From: CAZLMW01 sp964560875
GTDB lineage: Bacteria > Myxococcota_A > UBA9042
Assembly (NCBI GenBank): GCA_964560875.1
Contig: CAZLMW010000029.1
Span: 1 to 64,000 of the forward strand
Direction of reading: 5' to 3'
DNA length: 64,000 bases
Shown here: piece by piece, positions 19,596 to 27,953 of the stretch
Position numbering within the stretch: the first letter of the stretch is position 1
Layout: every line of letters begins with the position of its first letter
Notes under the pieces: model-generated
The model's database searches: none
What the model was told of the DNA's origin: nothing
The model's input: only the letters and a program-made list of their open reading frames with translations
Made by a program: the position numbers and the translations under genes

Positions 19596-19625
19596 TCGGG
19601 CCCGCGCCTCGAACATCGCCCTCAG

Positions 19626-20195
19626 TCAGAGCAAGACGGCGCTGTAGCAAATCGCGGTACACGACCCTCGGTTGCGATAGCTGTGCTTCTGGTCGCCGCG
19701 AAAGACGACGACATCGCCCGGCGCCAGTTCAAAGACGACGCCCTCGATCGCGAGCTCGACCTCGCCGGCTTCACAGGTCAGGTATTCCTGGGTGCCCGAC
19801 GTGTGCGGCACGCCTTTCATGCGGGTTGCGGCCGGTAGCTCCATGCGCTCGAGCTGCACGCCAGGCAACGGATCGGGCAGCAGCTCGCGAACGGACACGC
19901 CCATTCGAGTCTTGGTCTTGAGCTCGGATGCCTTGAACAGCCGACCTTGGGACCGCGGCGGCGACAGCAGCTCTTCGATACGAACCTGGAGGGCAGCGGC
20001 GATCGCGACGAGCACCTGCAGCGTTGGGTTGCCCATGCCCGACTCGACATGCGCGAGTGTCGGTCTGGGGATTCCGGCCGCCTTGGCGACCTGCGCTTGC
20101 GTCAGACCACGGCCGTGGCGAAGGGCGCGCAGGTTTTCCGCCAGGTACGCCCCTTCGGCCGACATTCGGGGTGCCTTTGGGCTGGCGTTTGCCAT
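19626..20195 (-). CDS. XRE-family regulator with C-terminal cupin
   Basis: A 189-residue transcription regulator. The HTH spans residues 17-70 (NLRALRHGRGLTQAQVAKAA, PRPTLAHVESG, LVAIAAALQVRIEELL); the cupin sensor spans about 110-185 (GVPHTSGTQEYLTCEAGEVE and LAPGDVVVFRGDQKHSYRN), where the His residues could hold a metal or ligand. This architecture is common in regulators of amino-acid or amine uptake and catabolism. The ATG overlaps the TGA of the upstream POT transporter as TGATG, so the two are translationally coupled and the regulator probably controls or senses cargo of that transporter. The frame extends far upstream of the ATG, but only as antisense-free read-through within the transporter gene. 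Confidence 0.88.
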   Translation of the reverse strand: MANASPKAPRMSAEGAYLAENLRALRHGRGLTQAQVAKAAGIPRPTLAHVESGMGNPTLQVLVAIAAALQVRIEELLSPPRSQGRLFKASELKTKTRMGVSVRELLPDPLPGVQLERMELPAATRMKGVPHTSGTQEYLTCEAGEVELAIEGVVFELAPGDVVVFRGDQKHSYRNRGSCTAICYSAVLL

Positions 20196-21961
20196 CAGTC
20201 CTGCGTGTAGTCGCGCTGCACGTAAAAGCGGGCTCGGATTGCCATGAGCGCGCCGACGATGACCGCCGCCCAGCAGAAGAACCAGAAGAACTCGGCTTGA
20301 CCGAACTGGCCGCCGAGCATCGACGCCATGAATTCCTTGGCCTTGGTCAGCGCCGTCACGAACGCATTGCCGAGCGTCACCGTTAGCAGGAAGAGGCCCA
20401 TGACGACCGACTTCATGCGCTTGGGAGCCTGTGTGTATGCGAATTCCAGGGCTGTGATGGATACGAGAACTTCGCTCGTGGTGAGCACCAGGTACGCGAG
20501 CACTTGCCACCAAATGCTGACAACGCCTGCGCCCTGCGCGTCGATCATCTGCTGGATGATGGCAGCGATGGCAAAGGAACCGCCGGACATGAACAGCCCG
20601 ATGACCATGCGCCGCAGCGGTGTCCAAACAAGACCCACGCTCCCGGACACGCGGTAGACCAGGTTCATGATCGGGATGAGCAGCATGACCATCAGCGGGT
20701 TCCAGGCCGCGATCTGCTCCGGTTTGACCGTGATGCCGAACATCGTCGTGTCCATCGACTGGGCCTGCAGAATCCAGGTCGAGCCGTGCTGGTCGAAGAT
20801 CGCCCAGAACACCGGGATGAATATGAAGATGGTGCAGACCTTGAACACCGAGTAGGGGCCCTCGGTCGCTGCGATGCCGAAGCGCTTGATCGCGGGCGCC
20901 CAGAAGTCGGCCCAAAAAGCGTTGCTGACCAGCGGGCTGTCGCTGTCCTTGTCTGTTGCTGCGGCCGCGTCATTGCTGCCGTCGTCCTTGTTGAGGCCCA
21001 GCTTCGCGGCCAGGTTGTAGACCACGATCGCCAGGAACCCGTCGTCCTGCTCGACTTTTTGGCGGTAGCGGAACACCGCGAGGCCACCGAGAAGGAACGC
21101 CACGCTGATGGCGCCGCGGATTCCCCAGCCCCATGCTGCCGGGGTGGCGAACAGGTGTCCGACGGTGAGGAACATCAGGCTGCCGGCGAGCGTATCGAGC
21201 TTGCCGAGTCGGCCGCCGGGTTTGGGCGGGACATGAACGAACTTGTCGCGGCCGAGCCAGAAGAAGAAGGTAGCGATGGCCATCAAGACGCCGGGGACGC
21301 CGAATGCCAGGGACGTGCGCCAGAGCACGGTGCCGTCGCCGCGGATCCACGGGATCAGCAGTGTCGCGAAGAACGAACCGAAATTGATGGAGAAATAGAA
21401 TATCTGGTAGATCGTCTGGACCTTGGTCCAGTTGCCGCGACCGAACTGGTCACCGACGTTTGCCGAGACGCAGGGCTTGATGCCGCCGGCGCCGATCGCG
21501 ATGCATCCAAGGCCGATTCCGACGAGCGTCAGCCGTGTCTCCGGATCTGCCGGAACGTCCGCGACGGCGAGCACGCCGTGACCGACGCAGTACATCAGCG
21601 ACAGCCACAGGATCGTCTTGTATTTGCCCCAGTAGCGGTCGGCGAGCATCGCCCCGAGCATCGGGAACGCGTAAACCGCCCCTGCAAACAGGTGGTAGGC
21701 CGCGGTGGCCTGGTCCTTGGCGATGTCGTGGGCGGCGCCGCTCAGCTGGTACAGCGAGACCAGGTGAACGGTCAGAATCGCCCGCATCCCGTAGTAGCTG
21801 AAGCGCTCGCACACCTCGTTGCCGACGATGTATCGCACGCCGGCGGGCCAACCGGTGTTTTCGTGATCGGGCGACGTTTGCCACGTCGAAGGATCGCTCT
21901 TGTCCGGCTTCACCGGCTGTTTTCCGCCGGGCGAGGGGCTCGCTGTCTGGGTCAGGCTCAT
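20195..21961 (-). CDS. POT/PTR family proton-dependent oligopeptide transporter
   Basis: A 588-residue inner-membrane symporter of the POT (PTR2) branch of the MFS, taking up di- and tripeptides with protons. The diagnostic motif on helix 1 is EVCERFSYYGMRAIL, and GCIAIGAGGIKPCVSANVGDQF matches the PTR2 signature with its helix-4 lysine. More than 12 hydrophobic segments are seen, with a charged, Asp/Ala-rich cytoplasmic loop in the middle. N-terminal 35 residues are hydrophilic and Pro-rich. It leads a two-gene unit with the coupled XRE/cupin regulator. Two further POT-like genes lie at 55471-58764. Substrate could be peptides or, in some family members, other small molecules. Confidence 0.93.
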   Translation of the reverse strand: MSLTQTASPSPGGKQPVKPDKSDPSTWQTSPDHENTGWPAGVRYIVGNEVCERFSYYGMRAILTVHLVSLYQLSGAAHDIAKDQATAAYHLFAGAVYAFPMLGAMLADRYWGKYKTILWLSLMYCVGHGVLAVADVPADPETRLTLVGIGLGCIAIGAGGIKPCVSANVGDQFGRGNWTKVQTIYQIFYFSINFGSFFATLLIPWIRGDGTVLWRTSLAFGVPGVLMAIATFFFWLGRDKFVHVPPKPGGRLGKLDTLAGSLMFLTVGHLFATPAAWGWGIRGAISVAFLLGGLAVFRYRQKVEQDDGFLAIVVYNLAAKLGLNKDDGSNDAAAATDKDSDSPLVSNAFWADFWAPAIKRFGIAATEGPYSVFKVCTIFIFIPVFWAIFDQHGSTWILQAQSMDTTMFGITVKPEQIAAWNPLMVMLLIPIMNLVYRVSGSVGLVWTPLRRMVIGLFMSGGSFAIAAIIQQMIDAQGAGVVSIWWQVLAYLVLTTSEVLVSITALEFAYTQAPKRMKSVVMGLFLLTVTLGNAFVTALTKAKEFMASMLGGQFGQAEFFWFFCWAAVIVGALMAIRARFYVQRDYTQD

Positions 21962-22042
21962 GTCGGTCCCGTGTTGCAGTGGCGCGCTGGATACAACACC
22001 GCGCGCCTCCCCGCAACAACGGGGCTGGTCAATGAGTCGCTG

Positions 22043-22756
22043 TTACGCGTACTTGCGCCGGATGAGCAGGGCGCCGAGGCCGACCATGACAAGAAGCGCA
22101 ATCGGCGCGCCGTGGTTGGGATCCTGGGTCGCGCTGCAGCCGCCCGATGACGGAGGCGCCGCGACCGCGCAATCGACCTGGAACGCGTCGGCGAGGAAGG
22201 CGTCCTGACCCTCCTGTTCTGCAACGAGCGTCTTCTTGCCGGAGCTCAGTCCAGCGGGCACCAGCGCCACGGCCTTCGTCGAGGTCTCGACCTGCAGGGC
22301 TTTGAGCGGCTTGCCGTCCACCTTGATGATCAGCCCGGTCCCGAACCCGCGGCCGAAGATGGTGATCGCCTTGTCGGCGTCCGAGGATGCGCAGCCGTCG
22401 ATCTGCACACCTTCGATCTTCAGCTTTTCGCCCGGTCCTGCGTCGGTGCCGGCGTCGATCGGTTTGCCCGCGTCCGTGCCCCCCGCGTCGACCTCCGGTT
22501 TGGCGGTGATGGTGAACGCGTCCTTGAGGAAGCCGGTCTGCTTATTGGGGTTTTCGACGATTATCGCGTACTTTCCCGGCTTGAGCCCCGGCAGAATGCT
22601 CGCTTCGATCTTCGTCTCGGTGGTCTTGTCGACCGATGCCGACTTGGCGCCCACGAGCACCGTCGCGCCCTGCTGGAAGCCGGAGCCGATGATGGTGATC
22701 GATGTGATTTCGCCTTCGACGCCTTCGGACGGGCTGACCAGGTTGAGGACCGGCTT
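22043..22756 (-). CDS. TIG/IPT-domain surface protein with MYXO-CTERM-like tail, partial
   Basis: The visible 237 residues hold two immunoglobulin-like TIG domains (PVLNLVSPSEGVEGEITSI onward, and KIEGVQIDGCASSDADKAIT onward) joined by an Asp/Gly/Ala linker. The end reads SSGGCSATQDPNHGAPIA, then a hydrophobic stretch and IRRKYA: a Gly-Cys motif, single membrane helix and basic end, the layout of the MYXO-CTERM sorting signal, which in Myxococcota is processed to leave proteins on the cell surface. The N-terminus, presumably with a signal peptide, is lost in the 100-N gap at 22757. It lies 81 bp upstream of the POT gene on the same strand. Binding partner unknown. Confidence 0.8.
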   Translation of the reverse strand, partial: KPVLNLVSPSEGVEGEITSITIIGSGFQQGATVLVGAKSASVDKTTETKIEASILPGLKPGKYAIIVENPNKQTGFLKDAFTITAKPEVDAGGTDAGKPIDAGTDAGPGEKLKIEGVQIDGCASSDADKAITIFGRGFGTGLIIKVDGKPLKALQVETSTKAVALVPAGLSSGKKTLVAEQEGQDAFLADAFQVDCAVAAPPSSGGCSATQDPNHGAPIALLVMVGLGALLIRRKYA

Positions 22757-22856
22757 NNNNNNNNNNNNNNNNNNNNNNNNNNNNNNNNNNNNNNNNNNNN
22801 NNNNNNNNNNNNNNNNNNNNNNNNNNNNNNNNNNNNNNNNNNNNNNNNNNNNNNNN
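22757..22856. other. 100-N assembly gap
   Basis: Exactly 100 Ns between the TIG-domain protein (minus strand) and holB (plus strand). It removes the N-terminus of the former and the promoter region of one or both. True size unknown. Confidence 0.99.
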
Positions 22857-22936
22857 GGGTGTCGTCGCCAGCACATTGCCTGCCGTCCCAGCCGACCGCG
22901 ATTGACCCAACGCATCGAGCCGGCCACGCTCTCGGC

Positions 22937-23986
22937 ATGGCTTGGCAGACATTCGCAACCGTGGCGGGACATCGCGCACAGCTCGACGTGCTCAAGCGCA
23001 TCTGCGGCTCCGAGCATCCCGCGCATGCCTACCTGTTCGAAGGCCCGTCCGGGGTTGGCAAGCAGACCGTCGCCTGGGCGCTGGGGGCCCGGCTGGCTTG
23101 CCTCAACGCCGAAGGAAAGGGCGATGCTTGTGGCGATTGCCGTTCGTGCCACGCGCTTCAACGCGGCGAACATCCCGACATCGCGCTGCTCTCGCGCGAC
23201 GGCGCCCAGATCAAGATCGGCCAGGTCCGCGACGCCCTCAAGCGCCTGCGCTACGAACCGGTGCTGGGCCGCGCCAAGGTGCTCATCATCGAGGACGCCG
23301 AGCGCCTCCGCGAAGAGGCCGCGAACGCGCTGTTGAAGACGCTCGAGGAGCCGGCTCCCAACACCCACTTCATCCTCGTCACCAGCGCGTCCCAGCTGCT
23401 CCTGGATACGATCCGATCGCGGACCCAGGTGCTGCGCTTCTCGCCCCTTTCTCCCGCCGATGTACGGGCCCTCCTCGCCAACGAAGGCATCGAAGAGGAG
23501 CGGGCGGCCATCGCTGCTGCGCTTTCACAAGGCGACCTGTCGCGGGCCCGAAAGCTTAGCGATCCGGAGCTTCTCGCCGCCGTCGACGATGTGGTCCGTT
23601 TCGCGCTCAACCTCGACACCGCTCCCGGCACCTTCGCGGCGGCGTTTGTGGACGGGCTGATCGAGCAACTTGCCGCTATCGACGGCAGCCGCGGGATGCG
23701 CGTGACACTCGACCGTGAGCGGCTCCGCTGGACCCTCGACGTCCTTCGCGCCGTCTTTCGCGACGTGATGTTGGCAGCGGCGGGCGTCAACGTGGAGGAC
23801 CTGCCCCACGCCCGCTATGCCGAGTCCATCATGGCCATGGCCGAACGTGTCCGCGCTCGTGAAGTGGCCGATGTGATCACCGCCTTGGATCGGCTCGAAG
23901 ACGACCTGGCCTACAATCCAAACCCGCGCGTCGCGCTGGAAGCCCAGCTGGTGTCAGCCGCCGCTACCTTGCGCGGTGCTAGCTGA
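22937..23986 (+). CDS. holB: DNA polymerase III subunit delta prime
   Basis: A 349-residue AAA+ clamp-loader subunit. The start MAWQTFATVAGHRAQ matches other delta-prime/gamma-tau N-termini; longer frames begin only at GTG next to the gap. Walker A is GPSGVGKQT near residue 41, the zinc module is ACLNAEGKGDACGDCRSC, Walker B is KVLIIEDAERL, and the sensor/arginine-finger area reads DTIRSRTQVLRFSPL, with SRTQ rather than the common SRC. Together with delta and tau/gamma it opens the beta clamp. The C-terminal third is helical, as expected for the collar domain. It converges on the kinase gene, 12 bp between stops. Confidence 0.88.
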   Translation: MAWQTFATVAGHRAQLDVLKRICGSEHPAHAYLFEGPSGVGKQTVAWALGARLACLNAEGKGDACGDCRSCHALQRGEHPDIALLSRDGAQIKIGQVRDALKRLRYEPVLGRAKVLIIEDAERLREEAANALLKTLEEPAPNTHFILVTSASQLLLDTIRSRTQVLRFSPLSPADVRALLANEGIEEERAAIAAALSQGDLSRARKLSDPELLAAVDDVVRFALNLDTAPGTFAAAFVDGLIEQLAAIDGSRGMRVTLDRERLRWTLDVLRAVFRDVMLAAAGVNVEDLPHARYAESIMAMAERVRAREVADVITALDRLEDDLAYNPNPRVALEAQLVSAAATLRGAS

Positions 23987-23998
23987 AGGATCGGGACG

Positions 23999-26230
23999 TC
24001 AAGCCGGGGCTGCGGCCGCGGCGCTGCTCTCGAATAGCGCCGTGTGCAGCGCGTTGGCGAGATCGGTGCAGCTGCTGAATCGATCCGCCGGATCCTTTTC
24101 CATGCACTTGTAGATGACGTCGACGACGGCGTCGGTCAGGCCCGGGTTGAACTGCCGTGGGTCGGGCACGGGTTCGAGCGCGTGGGCGACGAATATATTG
24201 CCCTCGGTGAACGGCAGGCTGCCGGTGAACATGCGGAACACGATGACGCCGAGCGCATAAATGTCGGCGCGATGGTCCACGTCTGAGCCGTCGATCTGCT
24301 CGGGCGCCATGTAATAAGGCGTGCCCGCGAGTACCGAGTTCTCACCAAAACCATCGTCGAGGACTCGCGCCAAACCGAAATCGAGCAGCTTGCAGGTGCC
24401 GTCGTTGGCGACAAGCACGTTGTCGGGCTTGATGTCGCGGTGAATCATCCCCTTGCTGTGCGCGTGGTCGAGCGCGGCGCAGAGCTGATCGACGGACTGG
24501 TAGAGAAACTCGATGTCAGGCATCGGCTTGCCGGCGGGCAGGTGGGCGGTCAGCGGCAGGCCCTCGATGAACTCCATCGAGTAGTACGGGATGTCTTCCT
24601 CGGTACCCATGTCGTAGATGTGCACGATGTTGGGGTGGCTCAGGCTGGCCGCCATCTTGATCTCGCGCAGGAAGTATTTGCGCGCCATCTCGGTCGGCAT
24701 CGAGCCTTCGATCATGAACTTCAGCACGACCGTACGATCGAGCATCTTGTCGGTCGCCCGGAACACGACGCCGTTGCCGCCCTGACCGAGCCGGTTGAGG
24801 TCGATGTAGCGCTTGACGAGCCCGCGCGGGACGCCCTGGGGCCAGCCCTCATCGTCGTTTTCGACGCCGAAGTTGAGGGCCGCTTCGCCCGCCTCCTTGG
24901 TGGCGTCGACGTAGGCAACGGTGCCCTCTATGTAGGCCGATGTTGCTTCGAAGCTCTGCGCTTCGCCGACGCGGACCAGGCCGGTCTGTTTGGAGGTCGT
25001 AGGCCCGATGAGGCCGAGATCTTCGACGTCGTCTGGATCGAATTCGAGCAGCTGAGAACGCAGGTTCTCGCCCCACATCTTGTCGTCGGGGTTGGTGGCG
25101 AGCTGTTCGACGATGCGATCGAGCAGCATCGCCCCGAGCTGGGGTTGTTTGAGGTCCACGCAGAGCTCGACGGCGCGGCGCGTGAGCCGCAGTTTGGCGT
25201 CGGCGGGCAAGGGTGCCTGGATCAGCCTGTAGAGGTTGCGAAGCGCGCCGCGGAGGTCGTCACGTTGCTGGCGAATATCCGCCGCGATCTCGATCGCCGC
25301 GATGAACTCGCTCTCGGTAGGATCGACCGATTCAGCCAGGCGTAGCGCTTCGTCGAGCTCGTTTCGCGCCATGCGCAGCTTGATGACCGCGATGCGATCG
25401 CCCTCGGCTGTCAGGCACCGAATCGCGCCCTCGGCTTCGCCGGCCTTGGAATACAGCGCGGCAGCCCGCCGAAACTGCTGCAGGTGCTCGAACATACGCG
25501 CCGCTTCTGCGTGACGGCCGTCCTTTGCGTACAGCTCGGCGGCTTCCGAACGCTTACCGCTCTTGATAAGCACCTTGCCAGCCATGTCGATGTTGCCGGC
25601 CCGTTTGAACGCAGCGAACGCCTTGTCCCACGCCTCGACCTTGGCCCACGAGCGTCCGGCGCTCTCGTGCTCGCCGCGCTCCTCGAACACCTCGGCGGCA
25701 AGCTGCAGCGCTTTTTGCTGTTCGCCGCCCTGTCGGTAGAGCTCGGCCGCCTTTTCGCGTTCGCCGGCCCGAACCAGCAGGTCCGCCGCTTCGATATTGC
25801 GTCCGCCCTTGATGGCGATGCGCGCCGCCTCCAGCCAGTTGTTGCCCTTCTTGAGCATCTCCATCTGGCCGCGATCGCTGCCCATCTTCTTGTAGCACCA
25901 CGCCGCGCTGTCGTAGTCCTTCATCTTCTCGAACGCGAGCGCCGCTTTTTCCCAGTTTTCGCCCTTTCGATAGGCGCGCGCGGCGTCCGCCGGCCTATTG
26001 GCATCCGCGTAGAGAGAGGCCGCGCGATCCCACATCTGGGCGGCGGCGGCGGCCTTGGCGGCGTCCAGCTTTTTGCCCTTCGCGAGCAGCTGCTGGACCT
26101 TGCGTTCGCCCGCCCCTTCAGCTTGTTCAGAGAGATGGCGCACCAGACGCGTGATACCCCAACCGCCGATGCCCAGCACCGCGATCGCGATCGCTATGTT
26201 GATGATCGGGCCGTCCACGGTCGCGTTCAT
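23999..26230 (-). CDS. Ser/Thr protein kinase with N-terminal membrane anchor and helical-repeat array
   Basis: A 743-residue kinase in an unusual order: one hydrophobic segment at 9-27, then about 300 residues of short TPR-like helical repeats (AARAYRKGENWEKAALAFEK, AAELYRQGGEQQKALQLAAE and others), a linker, and a C-terminal kinase domain from about 470 to 735. The kinase has Gly-loop GQGGNGVVF, the ATP lysine in VVLKFM, HRDIKPDN, LLDFGLAR and TPYYMAPEQIDG, so it should be active. The repeats, rich in A-x-Y/F and K/E, look like a scaffold for partners on the cytoplasmic side. GC and codon use match neighbours. No dedicated partner gene is adjacent apart from the small zinc-ribbon gene 96 bp upstream. 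Confidence 0.9.
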   Translation of the reverse strand: MNATVDGPIINIAIAIAVLGIGGWGITRLVRHLSEQAEGAGERKVQQLLAKGKKLDAAKAAAAAQMWDRAASLYADANRPADAARAYRKGENWEKAALAFEKMKDYDSAAWCYKKMGSDRGQMEMLKKGNNWLEAARIAIKGGRNIEAADLLVRAGEREKAAELYRQGGEQQKALQLAAEVFEERGEHESAGRSWAKVEAWDKAFAAFKRAGNIDMAGKVLIKSGKRSEAAELYAKDGRHAEAARMFEHLQQFRRAAALYSKAGEAEGAIRCLTAEGDRIAVIKLRMARNELDEALRLAESVDPTESEFIAAIEIAADIRQQRDDLRGALRNLYRLIQAPLPADAKLRLTRRAVELCVDLKQPQLGAMLLDRIVEQLATNPDDKMWGENLRSQLLEFDPDDVEDLGLIGPTTSKQTGLVRVGEAQSFEATSAYIEGTVAYVDATKEAGEAALNFGVENDDEGWPQGVPRGLVKRYIDLNRLGQGGNGVVFRATDKMLDRTVVLKFMIEGSMPTEMARKYFLREIKMAASLSHPNIVHIYDMGTEEDIPYYSMEFIEGLPLTAHLPAGKPMPDIEFLYQSVDQLCAALDHAHSKGMIHRDIKPDNVLVANDGTCKLLDFGLARVLDDGFGENSVLAGTPYYMAPEQIDGSDVDHRADIYALGVIVFRMFTGSLPFTEGNIFVAHALEPVPDPRQFNPGLTDAVVDVIYKCMEKDPADRFSSCTDLANALHTALFESSAAAAAPA

Positions 26231-26326
26231 CCCGTCAAGGTGTCGTGCGAACTATAGCACCAGAGCCGACGAAGAAGGAATCGCAGGTGGCGCCTTTGTC
26301 CGGCCCATTCGGCGCGCAATCAGGCG

Positions 26327-26785
26327 TCAGCGACCCACGACGAGCAGGCGCTTGCCGCTGTCGAACAGGACCGCCGCTTTGCCGTCCGCGACCGCCTCGA
26401 CGATGCCGATTCCGAACTTGCTGTGATCGATCAAGGAGCCAACGGTCGGGTCGAGCCGCGGCGAGTACTTGACCGCCTGCTCGAGGTCGCGGTCCGCGAT
26501 GCGACGTTGGTAGACCCGCACGTCCTTGGTGACCTTGTCCGCCTTCGCCTTGGCCTTCGTACGGCTTCTCGGGGAACGCGCAGACCGCTTGATGCGTTCT
26601 GCGGCCGGGGCCTTGAAACGATGGACCGACGTGCAGGTGTTGCAGCGCACCTGGACGACAGCGCCGTCGACCATCGCTGTGATGGTGTGGCCCAAGTCGA
26701 GCTTGCACTTCGAGCACCATGCGTCGATGTCGCGGCCAACAGCGGGGAGTGAGTCTTTCTTTGCGAGTCGGTGCAGATCCGTCAT
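26327..26785 (-). CDS. Small zinc-ribbon protein with KOW-like C-terminus
   Basis: A 152-residue cytoplasmic protein. Residues 23-52 hold two CxxC knuckles (WCSKCKLDLGH and RCNTC), a probable zinc ribbon. A basic, Lys/Arg/Ala-rich stretch follows (60-90). The C-terminus GSLIDHSKFGIGIVEAV and AAVLFDSGKRLLVVG matches a short beta motif, V-x-H-x-x-F-G-x-G-x-V, that also closes UvrD-type helicases and small regulators and often contacts RNA polymerase or nucleic acid. I infer a nucleic-acid or transcription-related role; the specific function is unknown. It lies upstream of the kinase on the same strand and is divergent from a lipoprotein gene. Confidence 0.7.
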   Translation of the reverse strand: MTDLHRLAKKDSLPAVGRDIDAWCSKCKLDLGHTITAMVDGAVVQVRCNTCTSVHRFKAPAAERIKRSARSPRSRTKAKAKADKVTKDVRVYQRRIADRDLEQAVKYSPRLDPTVGSLIDHSKFGIGIVEAVADGKAAVLFDSGKRLLVVGR

Positions 26786-26873
26786 GGGCGGACCATGCCG
26801 CCGGGCGCGCGGGTGGTCAACCGCTGGGCCGCACGTTACGATTCGCCCGCATCAAGCCACCTCGGAGACGCCC

Positions 26874-27407
26874 ATGTTCGCGTTTTCTTCCAACCCTGCC
26901 ACCCCCGCATGGGGGGCTCCCTGGCGCCGAAGTCTCGGTATTTGCGTCGTCGTCTGCGTGGCCCTGTCCGCCGCGGGCTGTGACTACGTCGATGAACAGG
27001 TCACCAAGGCGCGCATCAAGGTACTGGGAATCACGGTCTGCGAGCCTGCGCGCGAAACCGCCGAATGGGTGTTGATGAAGACGCTCAAGGCGATGCAGGA
27101 AAAGAACGACGAAAAAGGCTGGGAGAGCTTTCAGAAGCTGCTGCACAGCCAAGAGCGCACGGTGAACAGCCTGCGAAGCTGGCGCCAGATGACGTGGCGG
27201 CGGATGCGCAAGCAGAAGGACCACTACCTCGACGAAGATGGCTGCTACAAGATCATCCAGCTGCGCAAGCTCGAGAGCAGCCGTGGCACGCTCCAAGGTC
27301 TCGAATTCTACGTCGAGAGCAACAAGAAAGAGATGGGCACGCCGTGCTCGGTCTACCGCGACAAGGACAACAAGGACCGCTGGCGCATCAAGCGCTGCTC
27401 GTTCTGA
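26874..27407 (+). CDS. Predicted lipoprotein, unknown function
   Basis: A 177-residue protein with a signal peptide whose lipobox is LSAAGC (Cys 36). The mature region is basic and helical, with six cysteines counting the lipidated one and no family I recognise; the pattern NSLRSWRQMTWRRMRKQ and a closing KDRWRIKRCSF stand out. ATG 26874 has GGAG six bases upstream; longer open frame upstream overlaps the divergent zinc-ribbon gene and is not used. Gap to the next gene is 43 bp and from there to the UbiB-family gene 23 bp, so the three probably form an operon. Confidence 0.7.
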   Translation: MFAFSSNPATPAWGAPWRRSLGICVVVCVALSAAGCDYVDEQVTKARIKVLGITVCEPARETAEWVLMKTLKAMQEKNDEKGWESFQKLLHSQERTVNSLRSWRQMTWRRMRKQKDHYLDEDGCYKIIQLRKLESSRGTLQGLEFYVESNKKEMGTPCSVYRDKDNKDRWRIKRCSF

Positions 27408-27450
27408 AAAGCCGCCGCTCCGCTTCCCCAATGACGACAGGCCCACAGCC

Positions 27451-27930
27451 ATGATGCGCCACGCGCTCGAGAAGGGCATCGCCAGTCTGATCGCGAAGTT
27501 CCTGCTCGAGTCGCGACACGACGCGCTGTTCGAGTCGATCGCGCGGGCCAACGCGCTGCCGCCTGAAGAGCTTGAAAAACTGCGCAGCGAAACCCTCGAG
27601 TACCTGGGCAAAGTGCAGGAAGACGGCGCGCCCTATGCCGACGCGGTGATGGGCGCGGCCCGCGAGGTCGGCAAGACGGTGGCGGAGATGAATCCGGGCC
27701 TCACCATGGCGGGTGGCTTGGCTGCGCGCACAGCACGTGCTGCTGTTGAACACGCCATGCATCGGGCGGGCGATACCGTGCAATTCGCCGGCGAAATGGC
27801 TCGCAAGGCCGCGTCCAACATCCCCGAGCCGCCGCCGGCAAAGGCATCGACGATCCCCGATCCCCCGGTCGGCAAGGCGCCGACGCCGGCCCGATCGCCT
27901 GACAAACCCGAGCCGTCTTCGGACGCCTGA
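27451..27930 (+). CDS. Hypothetical protein, helical with Pro-rich tail
   Basis: A 159-residue soluble protein of unknown function. Residues 1-110 are predicted helices (HALEKGIASLIAKFLLESRH, LPPEELEKLRSETLEYLGKV); the last 45 are Pro/Ala/Ser-rich and probably disordered (KASTIPDPPVGKAPTPARS). No signal peptide or membrane segment. It sits between the lipoprotein gene and the UbiB-family gene with short gaps, so it may be an accessory to that kinase-like protein, but nothing in the sequence proves this. Confidence 0.65.
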   Translation: MMRHALEKGIASLIAKFLLESRHDALFESIARANALPPEELEKLRSETLEYLGKVQEDGAPYADAVMGAAREVGKTVAEMNPGLTMAGGLAARTARAAVEHAMHRAGDTVQFAGEMARKAASNIPEPPPAKASTIPDPPVGKAPTPARSPDKPEPSSDA

Positions 27931-27953
27931 CGGCAACCACTTCCGAGACCTTG

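Noticed and set aside
20196..20915. Upstream extension of the XRE/cupin frame
   Set aside because: It overlaps the POT transporter gene, and the ATG at 20195 directly precedes a normal XRE N-terminus.
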